Assembly (NCBI GenBank): GCA_004194705.1
Contig: SADC01000107.1
Location: 248,001 to 312,000, forward strand
DNA: 64,000 nt
Direction: 5' to 3'
DNA from: Ditylenchus dipsaci
Lineage: Eukaryota > Nematoda > Chromadorea > Rhabditida > Anguinidae
Below, piece after piece: positions 10,501-19,726 of the stretch (position 1 is its first letter; the number at the start of each line of letters is the position of its first letter). A model generated the notes under the pieces. That model did no database searches. It was not told the DNA's origin and saw only the letters and a program-made list of their open reading frames with translations. A program made the translations under genes and the position numbers.

Positions 10501-13500
10501 GAGTCGTGTTACTTACTACCTTGAGTTGCTTTTTCTCTAGGCTGAGCGATTCTATTTTCTGAACTGGAGTAGAATTGCCAAAGGTTGTTAAATGATAAAG
10601 TGAGCATTTTAGTGTTTCGAGTACTTAGTCGAGATTGAGCAGGTAGAAACATACAGTAGCGGAAAAAAGTATTGGAGCAAGCACATATTTTTTGAAAATC
10701 ATTGTGTAGCTTTCCAAATTCACAACATTCTACAATAATTTTCAACCAAGGAGGTTGCCCGCAATCTCAGCTACATTTTGAGCACAAATATGCCGAAAAA
10801 GATTAATTTTTTGTTAGCATACCAATGCTATATGCAAAGCCACTCATTTCTGGGGGTGGAAAAAAGTATTGGAGCAAGCGCTGTTTCGTTAATGTTTCAA
10901 GATTTTAGGAGTTGTTTGCTAGTTATTTTTAATGAGTTTTACAGCACTGTTTCTTAGCTACAATTTGATAGGTCAAACACTTCTTTTTGATCATTCTGAG
11001 AAAAGTTATGACCATCAACAAAAAAGTGTCAATTTCTAGTCAAAATCAAAGTAAATCTAAGGAAAATGGTTGTTTGGTCACATAAATACTGACTTTTCTT
11101 AAAAGTTTGAATATCAAGATTGACCAGTTAATGCACTGTTTGAATATTTAACAATTTCTTTACAAAATGGCATGTAAGCCTTTTTTAAGGATTGCACAGG
11201 GCTGAGAAACGGACGGTTGAAGTTGAAAGAAGTAAAAAACATCTATTTTTGCCTTATTTTGAGACATTTTCACTTCTTTCAACTTCAACCGTCCGTTTCT
11301 CAGCCCTGTGCAATCCTTAAAAAAGGCTTACATGCCATTTTGTAAAGAAATTGTTAAATATTCAAACAGTGCATTAACTGGTCAATCTTGATATTCAAAC
11401 TTTTAAGAAAAGTCAGTATTTATGTGACCAAACAACCATTTTCCTTAGATTTACTTTGATTTTGACTAGAAATTGACACTTTTTTGTTGATGGTCATAAC
11501 TTTTCTCAGAATGATCAAAAAGAAGTGTTTGACCTATCAAATTGTAGCTAAGAAACAGTGCTGTAAAACTCATTTAAAATAACTAGCAAACAACTCCTAA
11601 AATCTTGAAACATTAACGAAACAGCGCTTGCTCCAATACTTTTTCCACCCCAGAAATGAGTGGCTTTGCATATAGCATTGGTATGCTAACAAAAATTAAT
11701 CTTTTTCGGCATATTTGTGCTCAAAATGTAGCTGAGATTGCGGGCAACCTCCTTGGTTGAAAATTATTGTAGAATGTTGTGAATTTGGAAAGCTACACAA
11801 TGATTTTCAAAAAATATGTGCTTGCTCCAATACTTTTTTCCGCTACTGTACATGTACAAATGTGTGCTGTCACGTACAAATAAGTTTTCTCTCGGCTCTC
11901 CTTGCTTACTGTCGAAACAAATTTTATTTGATGCTGTGTATTAGAATCCGGCCCAAAAAACCATTGTAATTAGAGGATCGTTTTTGCCTTTTACCGATAT
12001 AACGATACGATATTTTTTTCGCCAACGATATATCGCGATATTTTACGATATTTTTTTCAAAGCATTTATTCAACTCAATAAACATCACAATCAACAAACA
12101 TAGTACTCAAATCTAACAACGGAAGGTTTTTGTTCAAGAAGATCAAAATTTCAGCGTTTCCTGCCTTCAATCTTGACCTTCTGTAGTCGAAGACATCCCT
12201 CGCAACGGAAAAAAGCTGCTCACTTGGTTGGCTTGTTGCGGGAGCGGAAAAAAGCGTTGCGCGATCTTGCCAAGATTGGATAAGTTTTTTCATTTCTCTA
12301 AAGAAAACGCAGCTTAATAAGAAATCAAAAATGTAAACCGACCTTCCAGAATTCCAGAAGATTCTCTTCTGAGTCGATGCATTTTAGCTTCTTGTAAGAT
12401 TTTATCTCGGCCATAGATTCGCTGGACTGCTGTGCTTCGGATTCTTCCCTGTCCCTGAACAGATTGGCATGCTTGCTGAAGAAGGAATTTGTTTGATTTG
12501 AAGGTGGAGAATGCACTTCTAAACAAACAGTAAGCTCACGAATATTCGATTAGAACAAACCTGAATTGCTGGCTGGCACTTCAGTTTCTTTTTCACATTC
12601 TTCTTGAATCCACGACGCCACATATAAATTGAGCTGCAGCTGATTATTGGCCATCCTGTCCTTGAATCGTGGATCAAGAACATAGCCAATCCATGAATCC
12701 TTGAATCAAAAGGTGAATAATAATATTAAATGATGAATCATCAAGAGTTGGAACTTAATTGTACTCGTGCAAGCAATGAAGTGCATAACCTTCCGATCAG
12801 TGCTGAGAGTTCTCCTAAAACAATTGCAAACATTCCAAAAACCAATAAGCGAAGTTACCTTTTTCAAGCATCACCTTCTTAGTCAATCCTTGCTGTAGTC
12901 CTTTTTCCTTTGACTTCTCGGCCCTCTCCATTTCTTCCAGTTTTTTTTATATTTCGGATGCTTCGAAAGATGGGGCTTTACATTTGCAGGTCCTGCATTG
13001 CTCGTCTTAATATTGCTTGGCACGAATTGCACTTTGCTTCACTTGCCGATGTTTTCGTGAAGAAAAACCCACTTGCATCTTCGTCTTTGAGTACAATTTT
13101 TCAAACGAGGCTCATTCTGAGACAGAAAAATGTGAAAAATTTTGACAAGAAAGCAAAAAAGACACAGAAGTTGAATCACCACAAGCACAATTTTCCAAAA
13201 AAAATCTAACAAAATTGAAAAACGGGTGTACGATATTTTTCGTGTGAACGATACGATAAACGATATTTTTCGTTCCCAACGATCGATATAACGATACGAT
13301 GTTTTTGGCGCTATTCTAGAACGATCGATACGATATATCGTATCGACGGGACCTCTAATTGTAATGCACATTCCCGACCAACCGACCACTCCGACCACCG
13401 GAGGGACATATTTAGATCACATCACTATACAGCATTAAAATTAAATGCTAGTAGGTTATGCTTGTCTGTTCATCTCAAAAAATATCAAATTTAACTTACA

Positions 13501-16103
13501 GACTGTTCATGAACTACATTGTAAAGCGAGCCGGACGGCATGTATTGACTGATAATAATCAACTGTGGGGGTTGGTTGACGGCTGCCAGCACTGATTAAT
13601 ATGGGCACTAGCAAATATCCTAAAACCCATCTTCACATAAATCTGCTAATATTTTGGGTAAGTTACCTCAATGCCGGGAATTCAGACTGGAAGTCCCTGG
13701 AGATGCGAGTGTGACTTCAGGCAAGTTTAGTACCCTGGCCACAATGTCATTCCCTGCCATTTGCCTCTGTAGAGAGTGCCAGAATGCGACTGGGCTATGG
13801 GTTTGGTGAGTGCGAGAGACTGGATGTCAACCCTGTGTATCTTGACCAGTGGCGTCTCTGGTGCGTAGAGTCTTAGTATTCCTCCAGTTCTCATCTTGTA
13901 TTTGACCTTTTGCTCTGGATTTTGTCCGTTTTCAGCAGCGATTTCTGAAAAATTCAAACATTGCATTAAACCTCAAAGAAAGTTTCTTTCCCGCAAACCA
14001 TAATATGCCTCCTTATAAAAACACAATTTTCCGAGCTATAAACTAAAGTGGCAATAAATTTATTTCAAGCCTAACGAGACCCATATAATAAAAAAATATG
14101 ACAACGACAAAACTTGGCTTGTTAGTCCACTATGCCTTCGTGATGTCCGTTACCAAATCTGATGCTTTCTACGAAAATATTATGATGGGTTGCAGTAAGG
14201 TTGGACGGAATTCCGATTTCCGTCTTCGGATTCCTCGCACTTTTTTAGCACTTTCTTTCTTCCAGTCATCAAATTTTTCTACTTCCGGTTCCGGCTTTTC
14301 TCCGGCCTTTTTCGGTTCCCGTACAACCTCCATGTTGCAGATTTATACATCAATACGTTTATTGAGAAACAACAAATTTACCAAAAAGAGTTCGGCGAAC
14401 TTGTGGCTGACAGACATCTAGTGGAGTGAGATCTCTTTTATTGCATAGTGTGGCGATTGCTCCTGATCGAATCAGATCCTGCAAATACAACAGCTATTTA
14501 TGCTGATTCGGCATAACAAATGCTGCGAAAATTCTACCTCAGCAATTTGCTCATAGCCCCAAAAACAGGCATAGTGAAGGGGAGTCATACCATGTTCATT
14601 GGGCACATTTACTTCGGCTTTCTTGGACAGCAGTTTCTATAATATGAGATTGAATTGGTATTTTTGGATCGACGTTCCGGTTGTTCGTATCCAAATATAT
14701 TTTTAGAGTATAGATACCGTATTCTCTCTATTAGTTCCACACTCTCTATTAAACCCACACCCCAACTTTGAGGACCTGTATCTCAGTTCAGAGAAAAAAT
14801 TTAACAAAGCTGTTTATTGCATTTTCTTAACTCCCATGAGTTCTACTGATTCCGCTCTTTAGATTTTGAATGTTCACCAAAAATCTCGAGATCGACCCAA
14901 ATTTTTCCGATTTTGGGACGATTGAAAAATAATCCCACATGTGGAACTAATATAGAGAATACGGTATATAGATTAATATAGATTAATGGATATAGATTAA
15001 CGAATGTTTTTTCGCTTCTTAAGTAATAAACTAATTTTTAACCCACCAAATAGTTTATTTTTTAAATATTATACAAATTGTGGAAGCTGGACTCGTCCTG
15101 GCTACAGCTCGAGAACGTGGCAATAACGTGGCAAAAGACACAGTCCAGTTACATTCACAGTGTGTGTCTAATAACGCAACAAAAAAAGTCACAGTCGCCG
15201 TCATGAGCGTAGCCGGAAGGGGTGGGCTGAGGGGCTATTTCCCTACCCGTCAGATTTTCGAAAAAATTGTTAATTAAAAACACTATATAACTCGTAAACG
15301 GCTTGAGGAAAACGACCTCTCGGGGGCTTTAGCTCCGCCCTCACACCCCCATCCCCCGCCATCCCCCCTACCCCCCCTCCCGCAGTCACATTCGCAGTCA
15401 TACTTGTCCGCGCTATTGGCACACACTGTAACTGCGACTGTTGATGTGTGTCCAATGACGCGGAAAAGTCGCAGTCACACTTCTCGGCGTCATTGGACAC
15501 ATAGTGTAATACTTTTCCGTGCAGAGTTATAAAATACGTAAATACTTACCACCACAATTTGTCTATGGCCATGAGCTGCTGCTAAATTAATATCTTTTAA
15601 AAAATTGCGAATCCAAAACTTTTGAGTCTTAGACAAACCTAGATGCAAGGGTGTATCATCACCCATGTTAGTGGTGTTCACTCTGGCGCCTCTGGCCAGC
15701 AGCATGTCCACTATGGAAACATGGCCTCTTTGGATGCCCAGTGCAGTAGGGAGAACGCATGGTCATCCCTGAAATAAATGAGCTCCATCAATATTAGCTT
15801 TTTTTCTAACCCGGCACTTTTTGTCGTAAGCTATAAAAAATCAGTTAAATTTTTTGACCGTTTCTATGAACAGTTCCGAATTTTGCTGGTTGTCGTGGTT
15901 TTAGATCCAGTAACGTTATTTTGATAAACGTTAAAAGTTGATCAAAATATCAAGAGAGTCAAAAAAATGTTGTGCAAAATTGATGGATCCATGAGCCTTT
16001 AAAAATTCTCCTACCCAACGTTCAGGTCATGTTCTGTATCGTCTAACCAGACTCTGACTTGGAAAGTGTTGCCCTCCTTGACCCATCCAAACACATCCTC
16101 CAT
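7560..16103 (-). CDS. ILK: Integrin-linked kinase (PAT-4-like), 11 exons, copy A
   Basis: Scaffold pseudokinase of the ILK-PINCH-parvin complex at integrin adhesions. Exons: 16,103-16,015, 15,768-15,639, 15,581-15,550, 14,636-14,538, 14,478-14,382, 13,944-13,667, 13,619-13,500, 10,323-10,104, 10,053-9,923, 9,613-9,524, 7,612-7,560. Together they give about 446 codons; human ILK has 452. The first five exons encode ankyrin repeats ([34 protein letters not shown]). The rest is the kinase-like domain: [91 protein letters not shown], then [15 protein letters not shown] and stop. The HRD loop reads LRFYLNS and DFG is replaced by DTK, so it is a pseudokinase. One-base indels break the frame in exons 2, 6, 7/8, 8 and 10, mostly where copy B is intact; these look like sequence error rather than decay. 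The ATG begins [11 protein letters not shown]. Confidence 0.93.
8072..8885. mobile_element. Foldback element in the last ILK intron (copy A)
   Basis: An ~800-bp near-palindrome. The left arm starts CGATCGTTTACGGTTGACTG and the right arm ends CAACCGGAAACGATCG, with long imperfect arms (for example TTCCTGTTCA and TGAACAGGAA) around a short centre near 8,545. It contains no coding sequence. It sits in ILK intron 10 in both copies (B 49,106-49,925), so transcription of ILK would make a large intronic hairpin. Confidence 0.8.
8886..9523. other. Rest of ILK intron 10, no gene recognised
   Basis: Plain AT-rich intron sequence, shared with copy B except for the B-only mini-element at 50,246-50,508, whose empty site is near 9,200 here. 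Confidence 0.5.
10654..11848. mobile_element. 1.2 kb Tc1/mariner-type foldback with double termini, copy A only
   Basis: Begins CAGTAGCGGAAAAAAGTATT and ends with the exact complement, flanked by TA at 10,652-10,653 and 11,849-11,850. The two arms (~580 bp each) are almost perfect complements around a loop of about 40 bases near 11,250. Inside each arm, about 200 bp from the tip, the terminal motif recurs (GGAAAAAAGTATTGGAGCAA near 10,858; complement near 11,630). This is the IR/DR layout known from Tc1-type elements such as Sleeping Beauty. No transposase remains. Copy B has the empty site near 52,372. It lies in ILK intron 7. Confidence 0.9.
11971..13357 (-). mobile_element. hAT transposon 2, copy A only (TSD ATTGTAAT)
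   Basis: Terminal TAGAGG/CCTCTA repeats flanked by perfect 8-bp duplications ATTGTAAT (11,963-11,970 and 13,358-13,365). The ends carry arrays of CGATA-type words (GATATAACGATACGATA). Minus-strand transposase pieces are present but the catalytic middle is missing. Copy B has a different hAT-type element at this exact 8-bp target. It lies in ILK intron 7. Confidence 0.93.
12075..13125 (-). pseudogene. Internally deleted hAT transposase (element 2)
   Basis: From the N-terminal side: a BED-type cysteine pair ([10 protein letters not shown]) near 12,980-13,060, then a jump to the late part of the protein with [12 protein letters not shown] near 12,650-12,690. The C-terminal dimerisation block ([20 protein letters not shown]) at 12,130-12,250 is followed by the stop at 12,075. 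The block carrying the first catalytic aspartates is absent and the pieces are in different frames, so this copy could only move with help from another transposase. Confidence 0.75.
14169..14333 (-). CDS. Small open frame in ILK intron 5, unknown
   Basis: A 54-codon minus-strand frame ([21 protein letters not shown] at its start) with a highly charged Lys/Glu-rich composition. The equivalent frame in copy B (55,538-55,747) starts with the same ATG and first eleven residues, then diverges through indels. Two different continuations argue against strong selection. I do not recognise a domain. It could be a decayed exon or a chance frame; an AATAAA lies between it and ILK exon 5. Confidence 0.25.
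   Translation of the reverse strand: MEVVREPKKAGEKPEPEVEKFDDWKKESAKKVRGIRRRKSEFRPTLLQPIIIFS
14717..14964. mobile_element. CCGTATTCTCTCTATTA MITE, copy A only
   Basis: The element starts CCGTATTCTCTCTATTAG and ends CTAATATAGAGAATACGG, flanked by TA on both sides, with no coding content. The flanking sequence continues uninterrupted in copy B near 56,115. It is the same terminal family as 19,283-19,434 and 25,955-26,218. It lies in ILK intron 3. Confidence 0.85.
15090..15530. repeat. GTGACTGCGACT/CAATGACGCGG word region
   Basis: Two clusters of related words (CACAGTC, GTCCAATGACGCGG, TGTGACTGCGAC) flank a C-rich stretch of CCCCC runs. Copy B (56,220-56,880) has the same clusters but a different middle. 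This is probably a further word-ended element in ILK intron 2; I could not define its termini. Confidence 0.45.
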
Positions 16104-16242
16104 AATAATGGGAACATTGGGCTTGTGAGCATGATAGTGACTGGCTATGGACATCCTGCTGCTACTACTCCTGGGTTATTATGAATATTCACTTCTCCAG
16201 TGGAATAAAAGAAAATAATTTGCGAGACTGAGCATATTCCTG
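16104..16242 (-). promoter_or_regulatory. ILK 5' leader with candidate splice acceptor
   Basis: On the minus strand a conserved ATATTTCAG at about 16,248-16,240 precedes the leader and ATG, and is also present in copy B near 57,573-57,565. It could be the acceptor of a 5' UTR intron or, if the host uses spliced leaders as nematodes do, the trans-splice site. No TATA-like or other promoter motif is convincing. Confidence 0.35.
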
Positions 16243-16491
16243 AAATATTAATATCAGCAGTATTCAATATTTGTAGAGGATAGTTATTGCGCTTAGAAGT
16301 GTATATAATAAAACACAAAGCCAATGAAATTCAACTAATTTATTAGACCATGAGTTTGAACAATGATTTGGCTGCATGAGGAGCTGCTCGATATAGCAGT
16401 AGCGAAAATGATCTTGTAAATCTGTGCAAAATATGAATCTGATAGGTTGCATTAAAATCAAAATTTTGAGACATTCGCAAGCAGTGTTGTA

Positions 16492-16873
16492 AATCTTAGA
16501 ATTGCGGCACCAGATCACGGCACCAATTGGTAATTTTTCGGCACCGGCACCAGCTCACAGCACCGTGCGGTGCCGTGAGCTGCCTGGTGCCGGTGCCGCA
16601 CCGATGTAATTTCCTTTTTTTAGAATTTCGGCACCGGAAACGATTTACTGCACCGACATCGAAAAATCCGGCACCGGCACCAGCTCACGGCACCGACTTT
16701 GAAAATTCCAGCACTGGCACCGGCTCATGGCACCGACCCTGAAAAATTTCGGCACCGGCACCAGCTCACGGCACCGACTCTCAAAAATTTCGGCACCGGC
16801 ACCAGCTCACGGCAGCGGTGCGGTGCCGTGAGCGACCGGTGCCGGAGCCGCACCGGTGCCACTCACAACACTG
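16492..16873. mobile_element. GCACCGG-word hAT MITE, copy A only (TSD TTYGCAAG)
   Basis: The element starts CAGTGTTGTAAAT and ends with CACAACACTG. It is flanked by TTCGCAAG (16,484-16,491) and TTTGCAAG (16,874-16,881). Nearly all of its 382 bp is repeats of GGCACCGGCACCAGCTCACG-like words. Copy B is empty here (CTCGCAAG near 57,791). It sits upstream of ILK. Confidence 0.85.
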
Positions 16874-16881
16874 TTTGCAAG

Positions 16882-17842
16882 TCTACTTGGTCGCACAAAA
16901 TCACTGCATGAACAAATATGTAACCACATTCGGTATTTTAATTATATAAAATTAATGAAAAATGTTAAAAGTTCTACGCTATCTAATACACGGCATTCCA
17001 GACAAGTTTCTGCAAGTCCAGCACCGGCTAAAATTGTCACACCTGATTTGAGAAGTTTTTTTAATATTTCCAGTCATGTGCTGTATCAATTTTTCAAGCT
17101 CGACATCTGTACCGAGTTAGGATAGAAATTTCTAGGCATTTAACCCTTCATAGCAGCAGCGGCTGCGGCCATGTCAATTTACAAGAAAAATTTACAATAT
17201 AGTTCGATGCCGATCCGCTGGTTTAAATTTTCAATTTTTTTTGCTACACGATTAAAATGTCTATGCCAACACATTTTCTAAAGTACATAACTATTAAATT
17301 AGTAAAACATAGAAACAAATGTCGGGGTAGCAGTGTCAAAAGCTCTTGAAAACACTAAGAGCTAAGCAAAACAGTGTTCTAATAACTAGTTCTAATAACT
17401 ATCACAACACTGTTTATGTTTGTTTTGACAGGTCAGAGCTGACCAGTGAGATTATCCGAAGGAGAATTGTCGCTTTGTGGCTACTTCTAGAAGAAGCACA
17501 GAATATAAATGTTGACTATTGTCTTTGTTTGATTAGTAAGCAAGACAAATCAATTTCTGCTGCTTATTTTGCAGTTTCATTGGAAACTTGGACACCATTT
17601 TAGGCTAATCTAGGCCCTATCTTTGAATAGTTACTGATTTTTTAACATGACCTTATTACTTAGGATAGACAAACTCAGGCCAGAAGAGATTCAAAACCTG
17701 TTTCCCGAACTACAAAAAAGTAAAAAAACTGGGCTCAAATTGTTTTACCCCGTTAAATTATTCTTTGTTAATCCAGAGTCGACTTTACCAACTCATTGAA
17801 GTTTCGGTATAACGGCATCTATTTTTGAGACAAAAAGATATG
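16882..17842. other. No gene recognised (16,882-17,842)
   Basis: AT-rich DNA 5' of ILK, shared with copy B. A short open frame at 17,346-17,603 is broken by indels in copy B and is unlikely to be coding. Near 17,770-17,790 a lone AGAGTCGACTTTA matches the right tip of a pogo-like MITE that is complete in copy B at 59,058-59,267. Confidence 0.45.
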
Positions 17843-18233
17843 GTTGACGGCGGTCGCGGTGCGGTCTTTGTTTTGGAAGGCTGTGTTAACCAATTTTTGA
17901 TTAGTTTTTTAGATTCTGTTTTAACCGTTCTGTTCAGCATGAAAAAAGAGGCCGGTCTTTAGAATAATGACGACCACTCCATAAATTGTTTCAGTGATTA
18001 AAATGCGTTGGCGCAACCAAAAAAAGATTTTTTTCGACCACTCCAAAAATCTTTTTTTGGTTGCGCCAACGCATTTTAATCACTGAAACAATTTATGGAG
18101 TGGTCGTCATTATTCTAAAGACCGCGCCTCTTTTTCATGCTGAAGAGAACGGTAAAAACAGAATCTAAAAACTAATCAAAAATTAGTTAACACAGCCTTC
18201 CAAAACAAAGACCGCACCGCGACCGCCGTCAAC
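17843..18233. mobile_element. Foldback palindrome GTTGACGGCGGTCGCGG, copy A
   Basis: A ~390-bp near-perfect palindrome starting GTTGACGGCGGTCGCGGTGC and ending with the complement, with a centre near 18,038 (AAAGATTTTTTT around CGACCACTCC). No coding content. It is shared with copy B (59,326-59,705). Confidence 0.85.
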
Positions 18234-19282
18234 CCTACAAAAAGATGTGTTTGAGTTACTTTGTGTCCTTTTTCGAATTCGCGCCTTTTTAATTTTAATT
18301 TTTTTGGCTGTTTGATGCATGTTTTTTTTTAATTTTTTTATTTAGGCTTCGTATCAGGGTAGGCCAGCGCACGTTAGGATGGGCTCATGTTTCAAAAGTG
18401 TGTCTCAAACTGCAAAAAAATAAAAATTAGAAAAAAGTTACAAAGTAACTCAAACGCACTGTGACTTCCACTTACAAAAGACCGGTGAAATCGAATATTT
18501 TTTCGCTTTTTTTTCACTATACTAATCAAAAACAACTAGCCATAAAATTCAAAATTTGAAGTAAAAAATGTTTGGACTTGAGGCAGGAACGAACTTGAGT
18601 GTGATTTTATTAAGTTTCAAAAATTATACCATTACCAAACAAAAAATCAATGAATATCAACAATTCCAAGAAACCTATTTTGAGGCAATTTAGTTTAGCA
18701 AATCAGGCCAATAAATGCAGCAGGTGAGTTGTGAGAAAGGAATGCGTGGAAGCACCCCCAAAGCACTGGTTAGACACACAAACCCAAGTGGCCAATGGAT
18801 TGTTGATTGGAGCAGTTGAGCTCAATCTGACTATAGCCCTGGATTAGAACAACAACAGCAATTGTAGCTGGTCTGCTTTGTTCTTCAATCAACAACGCTA
18901 GAGAACAAAATTTGCTGCTGGCTGTTTGCTAGCAAGAAGACAGCTAGCTAGGGCTGTCTTTAGATCAATATTGCTAATGCCTATGGCTTGCTTGCCTGAG
19001 TGTGTATAGATGAGTAAGACAGCACAACGAATGCTGGCTCTTATTGAAAGTGGTGTAAAAAATAGTAATACAGAATGGCCATGAAAACTGTAGCTACTTA
19101 CTTAACGAACATAACTGCGTACTTAACTTACGCAAGATGGGGGGGGGGGCGGGGCAAAGATCATATCGATCTAGATCAAAATCAGATAGATATGGTGAGA
19201 TATTTTTCGAGTCATCACAGTTCATCTTTTTACTCTATTTCGAAAAATAGTGAAATTCTCTGTAGAAAAATTGACTTAACTA
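18234..19282. other. No gene recognised (18,234-19,282)
   Basis: AT-rich DNA shared with copy B. At about 18,578-18,602 the minus strand has a tRNA B-box-like CAAGTTCGTTCC, similar to those near 34,190 and 36,870, perhaps the remains of a SINE. A G homopolymer lies at 19,140-19,150. Confidence 0.4.
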
Positions 19283-19434
19283 CCGTATTTCCTCTAATTT
19301 AGCCACCCCTCTTATTCAGCCCCCCCCCTCTTTTTTGACTAGAACTTCAGAGTTAGGGCCATTTTTGATTTTCAATTTCAAGATTTTTGGGCGTCCAAAA
19401 AATTTAGCCCCGGGGCTAAATTACAGAAATACGG
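19283..19434. mobile_element. CCGTATTTCCTCTAATT MITE (copy A)
   Basis: A TA-flanked element starting CCGTATTTCCTCTAATTTAG and ending CTAAATTACAGAAATACGG, with no coding content. It is shared with copy B (60,736-60,892), so it is older than the split. Confidence 0.8.
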
Positions 19435-19726
19435 TATACCGTAAAACGTGTCACCATAATTTTAATCGAATAGTATACAGGGTATTAACACCAGAGCCAC
19501 AGCGTGTCAAAACAAGCAAACTCGTGGTTTTCATGTCGAGACAAAAGTGTTTATCATTTAATTTGTTACTGTTTTTACATATTTTGACTATTTTGTTCAA
19601 TTATGTAAACTTTTTTTGACTTTGATTATTGTGAGTCTTTTATCAGAAGTTTTTATACCATTGGATAGCTTAGATTTTGCGCAATCACAAAAAAAAATCA
19701 CGTAGTTAAATTGGATATAGCAAAAG

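Larger units (their letters stand above)
1..19726. repeat. Copy A of a ~20 kb directly repeated segment
   Basis: From the first base to about 19,726 this sequence recurs in the same order and orientation at 41,304-61,179. The window starts inside the repeat, so its true left end is not visible. The right end is sharp: after the shared stretch ending ATAGCAAAAG, A continues TTTGGTC and B continues GACATGAC. Differences are mostly one-base indels in homopolymers, scattered substitutions and whole-element insertions. Copy-A-only insertions are at 10,654-11,848, 11,971-13,357, 14,717-14,964 and 16,492-16,873. This may be one of two haplotypes joined in assembly or a true segmental duplication. 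Confidence 0.95.

Noticed and set aside
7560..16103. Calling ILK copy A a pseudogene because of frameshifts
   Set aside because: Splice sites, residues and frame are conserved and nearly every shift is a one-base homopolymer difference that is intact in copy B; consensus error is the simpler explanation.
17346..17603. 85-codon open frame (FDRSELTSEIIRRRIVALWL)
   Set aside because: The copy B equivalent near 58,310-58,480 is disrupted by several indels, there is no recognised domain and no codon-level conservation.
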